Below are positions 33,984 to 41,906 of a DNA stretch of 64,000 nucleotides, piece after piece. The position numbers were made by a program, and so were the translations under genes. Source of the DNA: Pseudomonas chlororaphis (lineage in GTDB: Bacteria > Pseudomonadota > Gammaproteobacteria > Pseudomonadales > Pseudomonadaceae); assembly GCF_001921865.1 (NCBI RefSeq), contig NZ_MSCT01000019.1:248001-312000 (forward strand), in the 5' to 3' direction. A model generated the notes under the pieces. That model was given only the letters and a program-made list of their open reading frames with translations. It searched no databases and was not told the origin of the DNA. Each line of letters opens with the position of its first letter. Within the stretch, counting starts at the first letter, position 1.

Positions 33984-34012
33984 ATTCTACGGAGCGTCCC
34001 CTACTCTGGCAA
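33984..34012 (-). promoter_or_regulatory. Promoter of the second tRNA unit
   Basis: On the minus strand -35 TTGCCA (34012-34007), 17 bp spacer and -10 TAGAAT (33989-33984), followed by the GC-rich discriminator GCGCGCC just before tRNA-Val copy 2. Confidence 0.75.
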
Positions 34013-34122
34013 GCACTTTTTAAAATAATTTTTTCAGGCCTTCCAAAGGCTTAGCGGAGGGTTGGCCTATGGAGCTGCGCGGAGAATAATGCCCCCCTTT
34101 GTATAAAGGAGAGACTCACCCC

Positions 34123-35043
34123 ATGTGGTTCAAGAACCTGCTTGTCTATCGACTGACCCAAGATCTGCCTGTTGATGCGCAGGCGCTGGAAACCGCACTC
34201 GCCACCAAACTGGCGCGTCCATGTGCAAGCCAGGAGCTGACCACTTACGGTTTCGTCGCGCCGTTCGGCAAAGGCGAAGATGCCCCGCTGGTCCATGTCA
34301 GCCAGGACTTCATGCTGGTGGCAGCGCGCAAGGAAGAGCGCATCCTGCCGGGCAGCGTGGTACGCGACGCCGTCAAGGAAAAGGTCGAAGAGATCGAAGC
34401 CGAGCAGATGCGCAAGGTCTATAAAAAGGAACGCGACCAGATCAAGGACGAAATCATCCAGGCGTTCCTGCCGCGCGCCTTTATCCGCCGCTCCTCGACA
34501 TTCGCCGCCATCGCGCCGAAACAAGGGCTGATCCTGGTCAACTCGGCCAGCCCGAAACGCGCCGAAGACCTGCTCTCCACCCTGCGCGAAGTGCTCGGCA
34601 CCCTGCCTGTGCGGCCGCTGACCGTAAAAACTGCGCCGACCGCGATCATGACCGACTGGGTGAAGACCCAACAGGCCGCCGACGACTTCTTCGTGCTCGA
34701 CGAGTGCGAGCTGCGCGATACCCACGAAGATGGCGGCATCGTCCGTTGCAAGCGCCAGGACCTGACCAGCGAAGAAATCCAGCTGCACCTGAGCACTGGC
34801 AAAGTGGTCACCCAGCTGTCGCTGGCCTGGCAGGAAAAACTGTCCTTCATGCTCGACGACAAAATGACCGTCAAGCGCCTGAAGTTCGAGGACCTGCTGC
34901 AGGATCAGGCGGAACAGGACGGTGGCGATGAAGCCCTCGGCCAGCTGGATGCCAGCTTCACCCTGATGATGCTGACTTTCGGCGACTTCCTCCCGGCGCT
35001 GTTCGAGGCCTTGGGCGGCGAGGAGATTCCGCAAGGTATCTGA
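34123..35043 (+). CDS. rdgC: Recombination-associated protein RdgC
   Basis: Nucleoid-associated, ring-forming DNA-binding protein of 306 residues that limits RecA activity. It starts MWFKNLLVYRLTQDLPVDA, a diagnostic beginning, and keeps family blocks such as YGFVAPFG, ILPGSVVRDAVKEKV and RRSSTFAAIAPKQGLILVNSASPKRAEDLLS. ATG 34123 is preceded by AAAGGAGAGA. Single-gene unit followed by a REP and a terminator. Confidence 0.96.
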   Translation: MWFKNLLVYRLTQDLPVDAQALETALATKLARPCASQELTTYGFVAPFGKGEDAPLVHVSQDFMLVAARKEERILPGSVVRDAVKEKVEEIEAEQMRKVYKKERDQIKDEIIQAFLPRAFIRRSSTFAAIAPKQGLILVNSASPKRAEDLLSTLREVLGTLPVRPLTVKTAPTAIMTDWVKTQQAADDFFVLDECELRDTHEDGGIVRCKRQDLTSEEIQLHLSTGKVVTQLSLAWQEKLSFMLDDKMTVKRLKFEDLLQDQAEQDGGDEALGQLDASFTLMMLTFGDFLPALFEALGGEEIPQGI

Positions 35044-35078
35044 CGCCTGTCATCCCCCTGCTGGGCGGCCACTGACGC

Positions 35079-35106
35079 TATCGCGAGCAAGCTTCGCTCC
35101 TGCAGG
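35079..35106. repeat. REP element (single)
   Basis: TATCGCGAGCAAGCTTCGCT followed by CCTGCAG, a single slightly diverged REP core after rdgC. Confidence 0.85.
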
Positions 35107-35116
35107 GGTATTTCGG

Positions 35117-35143
35117 ACGCCACCGCTTTTCGGTGGCGTTTTC
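35117..35143 (+). terminator. Terminator after rdgC
   Basis: ACGCCACCG / CGGTGGCGT stem around CTTTT, followed by TTTTC. It lies just 20 nt before the next gene start. Confidence 0.85.
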
Positions 35144-35162
35144 ATACAAGAAGGAACAGGCC

Positions 35163-36128
35163 ATGCGTGCACTGGCAGCATTGAGTCGTTTTGTCGGCAA
35201 TACCTTTGCCTACTGGGTACTGATTTTCGCGGTGCTGGCGTTCTTGCAACCGGGCTGGTTCATCGGCCTCAAGGGCGCCATCGTGCCACTGTTGGGCCTG
35301 GTGATGTTCGGCATGGGCCTGACCCTGAAACTCGAAGACTTCGCCGAAGTCGCTCGCCATCCCTGGCGCGTGGCCCTGGGCGTGGTCGCGCACTTCGTGA
35401 TCATGCCGGGCATGGCCTGGTTGCTATGCCAGGTTTTTCAACTGCCGCCGGAAATCGCCGTCGGCGTGATCCTGGTCGGCTGCTGCCCGAGCGGCACGTC
35501 GTCGAATGTCATGACCTGGCTGGCCCGTGGCGACCTGGCGCTGTCAGTGGCGATCGCCGCCGTCACCACCCTGCTTGCCCCGCTGCTGACGCCGGCGCTG
35601 ATCTGGCTGCTGGCCTCGGCCTGGCTGCCGGTTTCGTTCATGGAGTTGTTCTGGTCGATCCTGCAAGTGGTGCTGCTGCCGATCGTGCTCGGCGTCGTGG
35701 CCCAGCGCGTGCTTGGCGCACGGGTACGACATGCGGTGGAGGTATTGCCGCTGGTGTCGGTGGTCAGCATCGTGATCATCGTCGCCGCCGTGGTAGCCGC
35801 CAGCCAGGCGAAAATCGCCGAATCCGGCCTGCTGATCATGGCCGTGGTGATGCTGCACAACAGCTTCGGTTACCTGCTGGGGTATTTCACCGGCCGCCTG
35901 TTCAAGCTACCGCTGGCGCAACGCAAGTCCCTGGCCCTGGAAGTCGGCATGCAGAACTCCGGCCTCGGCGCCGCCCTGGCCAGCGCGCACTTCTCGCCCC
36001 TGGCGGCGGTACCCAGCGCGCTATTCAGTGTCTGGCACAACATTTCCGGGGCGCTGCTCTCGACCTGGTTCCGCCGCATGAGCGAAAAGAACGAACCCGC
36101 CCCAGCCGCTCAGCCAACCGGCGACTGA
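35163..36128 (+). CDS. Bile acid:sodium symporter family transporter
   Basis: Inner-membrane carrier of 321 residues with about ten helices in the BASS fold. Conserved motifs include LLGLVMFGMGLTL (about 41-53), VGCCPSGTSSNVMTWLARGD (about 110-129) and EVGMQNSGLGAALA (about 261-274). ATG 35163 follows AGAAGGAAC. Bacterial members carry organic acids such as ketopantoate (PanS); no bile-acid link should be assumed. Confidence 0.9.
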   Translation: MRALAALSRFVGNTFAYWVLIFAVLAFLQPGWFIGLKGAIVPLLGLVMFGMGLTLKLEDFAEVARHPWRVALGVVAHFVIMPGMAWLLCQVFQLPPEIAVGVILVGCCPSGTSSNVMTWLARGDLALSVAIAAVTTLLAPLLTPALIWLLASAWLPVSFMELFWSILQVVLLPIVLGVVAQRVLGARVRHAVEVLPLVSVVSIVIIVAAVVAASQAKIAESGLLIMAVVMLHNSFGYLLGYFTGRLFKLPLAQRKSLALEVGMQNSGLGAALASAHFSPLAAVPSALFSVWHNISGALLSTWFRRMSEKNEPAPAAQPTGD

Positions 36129-36163
36129 GATGAGTGCTTGATCCCCGGATTAATGATGGGCAC

Positions 36164-36169
36164 TATACT
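36164..36169 (+). promoter_or_regulatory. Probable -10 box for the guanidine leader
   Basis: TATACT, seven bases before the first riboswitch hairpin. I see no well-spaced -35. Confidence 0.5.
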
Positions 36170-36175
36170 GCGCAA

Positions 36176-36242
36176 CGCGGGGACGACCTCGCGGCTCGAT
36201 CGAGTCATTAACCTGGGGACGACCCCGTCAATCGATGGAGGT
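36176..36242 (+). promoter_or_regulatory. Guanidine-II (mini-ykkC) riboswitch
   Basis: Two short hairpins with the diagnostic ACGR loops: CGCGGGG-ACGA-CCTCGCG (36176-36193) and GGGG-ACGA-CCCC (36215-36226), about 21 nt apart, ending just before the GGAGGT ribosome site (36237-36242). The architecture is that of the guanidine-II class, in which guanidinium binding to the loops frees the ribosome site of an exporter gene. Confidence 0.93.
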
Positions 36243-36246
36243 CATC

Positions 36247-36564
36247 ATGTCCTGGATCATTCTGTTTTTTGCCGGCCTGTTTGAAGTGGGCTGGGCCGTC
36301 GGCCTCAAGTACACCGACGGTTTCAGCCGCCCTCTCCCTACTGTCCTGACCGTTGCCGCCATGGCGGTCAGCCTCGGCTTGCTGGGGCTGGCCATGAAGG
36401 AACTGCCGCTGGGCACGGCCTATGCGATCTGGACCGGTGTCGGCGCGGTCGGCACCGTGATCGCCGGGATCATTCTGTTCGGCGAGTCCATGGCGCTGTT
36501 CCGCATCGCCAGCGTGGCGCTGATCATTGCCGGTTTGATCGGCTTGAAGGTCAGCGCGAGCTGA
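36247..36564 (+). CDS. gdx: Guanidinium exporter (Gdx/SugE, SMR family)
   Basis: 105-residue four-helix small multidrug resistance protein. The central Glu lies in the first helix (LFFAGLFEVGWAVGLKY, Glu13), and the SugE/Gdx subtype is shown by AMKELPLGTAYAIWTGVGAVG. ATG 36247 has a GGAGGT site 4 nt upstream; an earlier in-frame ATG lies across that site and is rejected. The riboswitch directly upstream identifies guanidinium as the substrate. Followed by a terminator. Confidence 0.95.
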   Translation: MSWIILFFAGLFEVGWAVGLKYTDGFSRPLPTVLTVAAMAVSLGLLGLAMKELPLGTAYAIWTGVGAVGTVIAGIILFGESMALFRIASVALIIAGLIGLKVSAS

Positions 36565-36590
36565 TCTTCCAGGTAGAACGCCCCTGAAAA

Positions 36591-36617
36591 AACGCCCACG
36601 ACTCCGTGGGCGTTTTT
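36591..36617 (+). terminator. Terminator after gdx
   Basis: AACGCCCAC / GTGGGCGTT stem around GACTCC with flanking A and T tracts. It also serves the convergent gene to the right. Confidence 0.92.
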
Positions 36618-36632
36618 GTATCCGCGAAAAAT

Positions 36633-38507
36633 CTAGCGAACCGCGCCGCGCAATTCGCCTACCAGGGCTTGCAAGCGAGCCGGTTCGGCGGCATCGGCCG
36701 CTACCGCCGGGCCGGCCACCAGGGTCACCCGCGACCACAGGCGATGGAACCACCCCTTGTTCGGATCGCGACTGAAAAAACTCCCCCACAGCCCTTGCAG
36801 CGCCAGCGGAATTACCGGCACCGGGGTCTCTTCGAGAATCCGCGTCAGACCGCCCTTGAACTCATTGATCTGGCCATCGGCGGTCAACTTGCCCTCCGGG
36901 AAGATGCACACCAGCTCGCCGTCCTTGAGGTAGCGAGCGATTTTCGTGAAGGCCTTTTCGTAGATCTGGATGTCTTCGTGGCGCCCGGCAATCGGAATGG
37001 TCCCGGCGGTACGGAAGATGAAGTTGAGCACCGGCAGGTTGTAGATCTTGTAATACATCACGAAACGAATCGGCCGCCGCACTGCCCCGCCGATCAGCAA
37101 GGCATCGACGAACGACACGTGATTGCACACCAGCAGGGCCGCGCCTTCATCGGGAATCGCCTCCAGGTTGCGGTGCTCGACCCGGTACATGGAATGGCTG
37201 AGCAGCCAGATCATGAAACGCATGCTGAATTCGGGAACGATCTTGAAGATGTAGGCGTTGACCAGGACGTTCAGCAGCGACACCACCAGGAACAGTTGCG
37301 GGATCGACAGTTTGGCCAGGCTCAGCAAGACGATCGAAACGATCGCCGACACCACCATGAACAGCGCATTGAGAATGTTGTTCGCGGCAATCACCCGCGC
37401 CCGCTCATGCTCCGGGGTGCGCGACTGAATCAGCGCGTACAGCGGCACGATATAGAAGCCGCCAAAGATCCCCAGCCCGAGAATATCGATCAGCACCCAC
37501 CAGGCGTGGGCGAACCCCAGCACCTCGATCCAGCCGTAACCCGCTTCGCTCGCCGGGATCCCGCCGGAATGCCACCACAGCAGCAGGCCGAACACCGTCA
37601 GGCCGAACGAGCCGAACGGCACCAGGCCGATTTCGACCTTACGCCCCGAGAGCTTCTCGCAGAGCATGGAACCGGCGGCGATCCCCACGGAGAACACGGT
37701 GAGAATCAGCGTGACCACCGTCTCGTCGCCATGCATCCACTCCTTGGCGTAGGCCGGGATCTGCGTCAGGTAGATGGCGCCGACGAACCAGAACCAGGAG
37801 TTGCCGACGATCGAGCGCGATACCGCGGGCGTCTGCCCCAGACCCAGGCGCAGGGTGGCCCAGGACTGGCTGAAGATATTCCAGTTCAGGCGCAGATCCG
37901 GGGTGGCCGCCGCGGCCCGGGGGATGCTCCGGCTGGCGAGGTAGCCGAGCACCGCGACGCCGATGATCGCGGTCGAGACCACCGGTGCGTAATGCGCGGA
38001 GGACATCATGATTCCGGCACCAATGGTCCCGGCGAGAATCGCCAGGAACGTGCCCATTTCCACCAGGCCGTTGCCACCGACCAACTCTTCCTCGCGCAGC
38101 GCCTGGGGCAGGATCGAGTATTTGACCGGGCCGAACAGCGCCGAATGCGTGCCCATGGCGAACAGCGCCAACAGCATCAGCGACAAGTGGTCGAAGACAA
38201 AACCCACCGCCCCCACCGCCATGATCGCGATCTCGCCGAGCTTGATCAGGCGGATCAGCGCGTCCTTGGCGAACTTTTCGCCGAATTGCCCAGCCAGCGC
38301 CGAAAACAGGAAGAACGGCAGGATAAACAGCAAGGCGCAGAGGTTGACCCAGATCGAGCGGTCGCCCTCGATGGCCAGCTTGTAGAGAATGGCGAGGATC
38401 AGCGACTGCTTGAAAATATTGTCGTTGAACGCACCGAGGGACTGAGTAATGAAGAACGGCAAGAAACGCCGCGTACGAAGCAAGCTGAACTGCGAGGGGT
38501 GACTCAT
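36633..38507 (-). CDS. LplT-like MFS transporter fused to a PlsC-type acyltransferase
   Basis: Two-domain inner-membrane protein of 624 residues. Residues 1-410 are an MFS carrier of the lysophospholipid transporter type (FFITQSLGAFNDNIFKQSL at 18-36). Residues about 430-610 are a 1-acylglycerol-phosphate acyltransferase domain with the HX4D box NHVSFVDALL and the FPEG box (VCIFPEGKLTADGQ). It resembles the E. coli LplT plus Aas pair, but the acyl-ACP synthetase domain is missing. Likely brings lysophospholipid in and reacylates it with a donor made elsewhere. Confidence 0.88.
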   Translation of the reverse strand: MSHPSQFSLLRTRRFLPFFITQSLGAFNDNIFKQSLILAILYKLAIEGDRSIWVNLCALLFILPFFLFSALAGQFGEKFAKDALIRLIKLGEIAIMAVGAVGFVFDHLSLMLLALFAMGTHSALFGPVKYSILPQALREEELVGGNGLVEMGTFLAILAGTIGAGIMMSSAHYAPVVSTAIIGVAVLGYLASRSIPRAAAATPDLRLNWNIFSQSWATLRLGLGQTPAVSRSIVGNSWFWFVGAIYLTQIPAYAKEWMHGDETVVTLILTVFSVGIAAGSMLCEKLSGRKVEIGLVPFGSFGLTVFGLLLWWHSGGIPASEAGYGWIEVLGFAHAWWVLIDILGLGIFGGFYIVPLYALIQSRTPEHERARVIAANNILNALFMVVSAIVSIVLLSLAKLSIPQLFLVVSLLNVLVNAYIFKIVPEFSMRFMIWLLSHSMYRVEHRNLEAIPDEGAALLVCNHVSFVDALLIGGAVRRPIRFVMYYKIYNLPVLNFIFRTAGTIPIAGRHEDIQIYEKAFTKIARYLKDGELVCIFPEGKLTADGQINEFKGGLTRILEETPVPVIPLALQGLWGSFFSRDPNKGWFHRLWSRVTLVAGPAVAADAAEPARLQALVGELRGAVR

Positions 38508-38591
38508 CTTCCATGTCCCTGAGTGGCGTGGATGCTGTTATTGGAATATCGATCTTCGATCCAGGCCACAACCTTACCTAAAGTTCGCGGA

Positions 38592-39740
38592 TTATTTCGC
38601 TAATCCTGCGATGCAGGGCGAAACGAACAACTCGCCCCGGTATGCACCCTGCACCGTGCGCTTGCCGACCAGCAGCCACATCAGTGCCAGCGCCAGGACC
38701 AGCAGGCTGCCGAAGACCGCGAAAAAAGTCAGGTCCAGGGTGCTGGCCAGTTTCAGGGTCGTCAGCGCATAGACCCCCAACGGGAAAGTGAAGCCCCACC
38801 AGCCGAGATTGAATGGAATGCCGTCGCGCAGGTAACGCAGGGTGATCAATAACGCCGTGAGCATCCACCACAGGCCGAATCCCCACAGGGTGATGCCGGC
38901 CACCAACCCCAGGCCCTCGGCGATTTCCCCGATTCCAGCCAGGCCGTTGGCGGCGAAGATCGCCGGCGCATCCGCCCCCAGCAACAACATACCCAGGGCG
39001 CCGGTGCCGATCGGCCCCAGGGCCAGCCAGCTCGAGGCGGCCATGCTTTCGTGGGGCAACTTATGCAAGGCCATGCGCAGCATGAGGATGGTCAGGATGC
39101 TGAACGCCACTGGCAGCGAGAACGCCCAGAGCACGTAGCTGGTCACCAGCATCACCAGTTGCGAGTGGGCATCCGTCAGGTGCGGCGCCAGCAGCCCGCC
39201 GCTGGCGGCGGCGACTTCGGCAGCCACCACCGGTAACAGCCAGACCGCAGTCATCTGGTCGATGCGATGTTCCTGCCGGGTGAACATCATGTAGGGAATC
39301 AACACCCCGCAGGCCAGCGACAGTGCAACGTCCAGCCACCACAGCGCCTCGGCCAACTGCACCACGCCCGCGCCCCAGCGCGGCACGCCGAACAGCAAGA
39401 AGCCGTTGATGATGGTCGCCAGCCCCATCGGGATGGTGCCGAAGAACATCGAGACCGTGGAGTGCCCGAAAATCCGCCGTGCTTCGTCGAAGAACAACAC
39501 CCAGCGCGCCGCATAGGCCGCGCTGAACAGCACGAACAACAGGATGGTGAACAGCCACAGGCCTTCGGCCAACAGGTGCAGGCCCGGGACCGGTACTGGC
39601 AATTGGGCCAGCGCCAAGGCCAATACGCCTGTGCCCATGGTGGCGGCGAACCAGTTGGGGGTGAACTGGCGAATGGCTTCGCGAGGGTGCTGCAACTGGC
39701 TCAAGGGCCGCCCGGTTCTGAGGGTATTGGGGCATGTCAT
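38592..39740 (-). CDS. TDT/SLAC1-family transporter (tellurite resistance/dicarboxylate type)
   Basis: Membrane protein of 382 residues with about ten helices. The N-terminal FTPNWFAATMGTGVLALAL (about 26-44) and the central GPIGTGALGMLLLG are typical of the TehA/SLAC1/C4-dicarboxylate family. Probably an anion channel or organic acid exporter. Upstream lies a short AT-rich stretch (39780-39850). Confidence 0.87.
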   Translation of the reverse strand: MTCPNTLRTGRPLSQLQHPREAIRQFTPNWFAATMGTGVLALALAQLPVPVPGLHLLAEGLWLFTILLFVLFSAAYAARWVLFFDEARRIFGHSTVSMFFGTIPMGLATIINGFLLFGVPRWGAGVVQLAEALWWLDVALSLACGVLIPYMMFTRQEHRIDQMTAVWLLPVVAAEVAAASGGLLAPHLTDAHSQLVMLVTSYVLWAFSLPVAFSILTILMLRMALHKLPHESMAASSWLALGPIGTGALGMLLLGADAPAIFAANGLAGIGEIAEGLGLVAGITLWGFGLWWMLTALLITLRYLRDGIPFNLGWWGFTFPLGVYALTTLKLASTLDLTFFAVFGSLLVLALALMWLLVGKRTVQGAYRGELFVSPCIAGLAK

Positions 39741-39862
39741 GGTTCTGGTCTCCTGTCCTCCGATGAGGTAGAGCCTATGGTAGAACCGTATCGAATATCT
39801 ATATAACGTGTAATTTCTCTATCTGTTATCTATTTTATAAATATACAAAGCCGATACCTCGT

Positions 39863-41068
39863 TCAACTCCCCTGGGCGACACAGGCCTTGGCGCCTCGCT
39901 GACGCAACAGTGCTAGCAAGGCGCCGAGGGCCAGCAGGATCAATATCGCCCCGTACCCGTCGGTGGTGGCGACCAGGCCGAAACTGCGGGTAAGGTTTCC
40001 CACCAACAGGGACGGCAAGCAGAACGCCAGGTAACTCAGCACATAAAACGCCGACATCAGCCCCGCCCGCTCATGGGGCAAGGCCAGAGGCACCACGCTG
40101 CGCAAGGCACCGAGGAACCCGGAACCAAAACCGCCGCCGGTCACCAGGGTGCCGAGAAAGAACAACGGCAAGCTGGCCGTATGCACGGCGAGCAGAATCA
40201 GGCCGATGCCCGCGGCCAACAGGCTGGCGCCCAAGCGCAGCACTTTATCGGCCGGGCGCTGGCGCAAGGAAAAGATCATCAAGGCGCCGCTCAGGGTCAG
40301 CACCGCCACCAGGCCGCCGCCAATCAGGTTCGACGTCGAGCCGGTCGCGGTGCGCACCAGCGACGGCGCCAGCGACAGAAAGAAACCGCCCACCGCCCAG
40401 ACCGCCACATCCACCGGCAACGCCAGCCACAGGGCCCGGCGTGCCTGGGGCGGTACATGCAGGGTGGGCCGCAGCGAAGCCCAGACACCGGGCTGGGTGC
40501 TGACCGTTTCCGGCAACCGCCAGACATACAGCGCCTGAGCGACAAACAGCACCAGCAGCAGCCAGTAGGCGAGTTGCAGCGGCAACGGCGCATATTCCAC
40601 CAGCAAACCGCTGCCCATCGCCCCGCACGCCATGCCCAGCAACGGTGCGATGCTATTGACCAGCGGTCCCTGCTGGCGGTCGGTATCCAGCAGCGCCGCC
40701 CCCAGCACACTGGTGGCCATGCCGGTGGCAAACCCCTGCATCACCCGCGCTGCGATCAGCCAGGCCACACTATCGGCCTGGATAAACAGCAGCATCGCCA
40801 CGATCTCCAGTAACAAGGCGACGAAGATCACCGGCTTGCGCCCCAGGTAATCCGACAGCGAGCCCACGGTCAGCAGCGCCGCCAGCAGGCTCAAGGCGTA
40901 GACGCCAAAGATCAGGGTCAAGGTCGCCGGCGAGAATCGCAGCGCTTCCTGATACAGGTGGTACATCGGCGTCGGCACGCTGGAAGCGGCGAGAAAACTG
41001 AGTAAGGTAATCGCCAGAAACATCAGCCTGGCACGGCTAGGCGGTAAAAAGTCGACAGGGCTGGACAT
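39863..41068 (-). CDS. MFS transporter
   Basis: 12-helix major facilitator protein of 401 residues. The A-like motif is seen as GSLSDYLGRKPVIFVALLLEI (about 74-94). The ATG at 41068 follows GGAGCG; a GTG two codons earlier is less likely. It is divergent from a TetR regulator (41160), the usual layout of a regulated efflux pump. Substrate not recognisable. Confidence 0.88.
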   Translation of the reverse strand: MSSPVDFLPPSRARLMFLAITLLSFLAASSVPTPMYHLYQEALRFSPATLTLIFGVYALSLLAALLTVGSLSDYLGRKPVIFVALLLEIVAMLLFIQADSVAWLIAARVMQGFATGMATSVLGAALLDTDRQQGPLVNSIAPLLGMACGAMGSGLLVEYAPLPLQLAYWLLLVLFVAQALYVWRLPETVSTQPGVWASLRPTLHVPPQARRALWLALPVDVAVWAVGGFFLSLAPSLVRTATGSTSNLIGGGLVAVLTLSGALMIFSLRQRPADKVLRLGASLLAAGIGLILLAVHTASLPLFFLGTLVTGGGFGSGFLGALRSVVPLALPHERAGLMSAFYVLSYLAFCLPSLLVGNLTRSFGLVATTDGYGAILILLALGALLALLRQRGAKACVAQGS

Positions 41069-41080
41069 GGGCACGCTCCA

Positions 41081-41097
41081 TTAAAGCTAATTTTTTG
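41081..41097. promoter_or_regulatory. Candidate TetR operator, copy 1
   Basis: TTAAAGCTAATTTTTTG, matching 15 of 17 positions with the second copy at 41127-41143. It lies 13 bp before the MFS start. Confidence 0.5.
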
Positions 41098-41126
41098 CTT
41101 TTGCGGAGTGTGCTACCGCTTCAGGC

Positions 41127-41143
41127 TTAAAGCAAATTCTTTG
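41127..41143. promoter_or_regulatory. Candidate TetR operator, copy 2
   Basis: TTAAAGCAAATTCTTTG, a direct repeat of the first copy, 17 bp before the TetR gene start. Confidence 0.5.
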
Positions 41144-41159
41144 TGTTAAGGTTCGACGC

Positions 41160-41705
41160 ATGGCTATTAAAGAAGGTTTACGCCCGGGCGGACGCAGTGC
41201 CCGGGTGCAGGAATCCATCCACACGGCGGTCCGCGAGCTCCTTGAAGCCCAGGAGCGCTCGACCCTGACCGTGCCGCAGATCGCCGCCCGCGCCGGCGTC
41301 ACCCCGTCGACCATCTACCGGCGCTGGGGCGACTTGTCGGCCCTGCTGGCGGATGTCGCCCTGGCGCGCATGCGCCCGGACAGCGAGCCGGCCGTCACCG
41401 GCAGCTTGCGCGGCGACCTGCTGGCCTGGGCCGAGCAGTACCTCGACGAAATGAGCTCCGAACCCGGGCGCAACATGATGCGCGACGTGCAATGCAGCGC
41501 CACGCCGGGTTACTGCGTGAGCATCCTCGGCGGGCAATTGCAGATCATCCTCGAGCGTTATCGGCACAGCGAAGCCGTGCTGCCCGACATCGACCGGCTG
41601 CTGAATATCGTGGTGGCGCCGACGGTGTTCCGCATCCTGTTTGCCGCCGCTCCGCTTGAAGCGCAGGAACTGCACGCGCTGGTCGATATCGCGTTGCGGT
41701 CGTAA
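41160..41705 (+). CDS. TetR/AcrR-family regulator
   Basis: 181-residue repressor. The HTH is at about residues 38-60 (VPQIAARAGVTPSTIYRRWGD), followed by a helical ligand domain. It is divergent from the MFS gene with 91 bp between starts, and two 17 bp direct repeats lie in this gap. Likely represses the MFS exporter and itself. Confidence 0.9.
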   Translation: MAIKEGLRPGGRSARVQESIHTAVRELLEAQERSTLTVPQIAARAGVTPSTIYRRWGDLSALLADVALARMRPDSEPAVTGSLRGDLLAWAEQYLDEMSSEPGRNMMRDVQCSATPGYCVSILGGQLQIILERYRHSEAVLPDIDRLLNIVVAPTVFRILFAAAPLEAQELHALVDIALRS

Positions 41706-41710
41706 GGCCC

Positions 41711-41776
41711 TTATCGCGAGCAAGCTCGCTCCTACAGAATCCGTGTGCGCCTGTAGAAGCGAGTTTGCTCGTGATC
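41711..41776. repeat. REP doublet (inverted pair, one diverged)
   Basis: One good REP core and one diverged inverse core (CTGTAGAAGCGAGTTTGCTC) about 18 nt apart, between the TetR and hybrid kinase genes. Confidence 0.85.
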
Positions 41777-41906
41777 GATTCCCCGCCATTTCCCTGCGAC
41801 ACCTGGCCGCGCCAATACCTTGGTCGACACTGACGAACCCTGAACATCGTGCGAGACTGTCTGGCCGGGCTGGAGCGCCCGGCGCGCCTTTATGTCCGGA
41901 GTTCCC

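Noticed and set aside
36606..38522. 638-codon + strand open frame
   Set aside because: It is antisense to the LplT-PlsC gene, its composition (Gln/Arg/His/Asp-rich, no domains) is that of the complement of GC-rich coding DNA, and it has no ribosome site.
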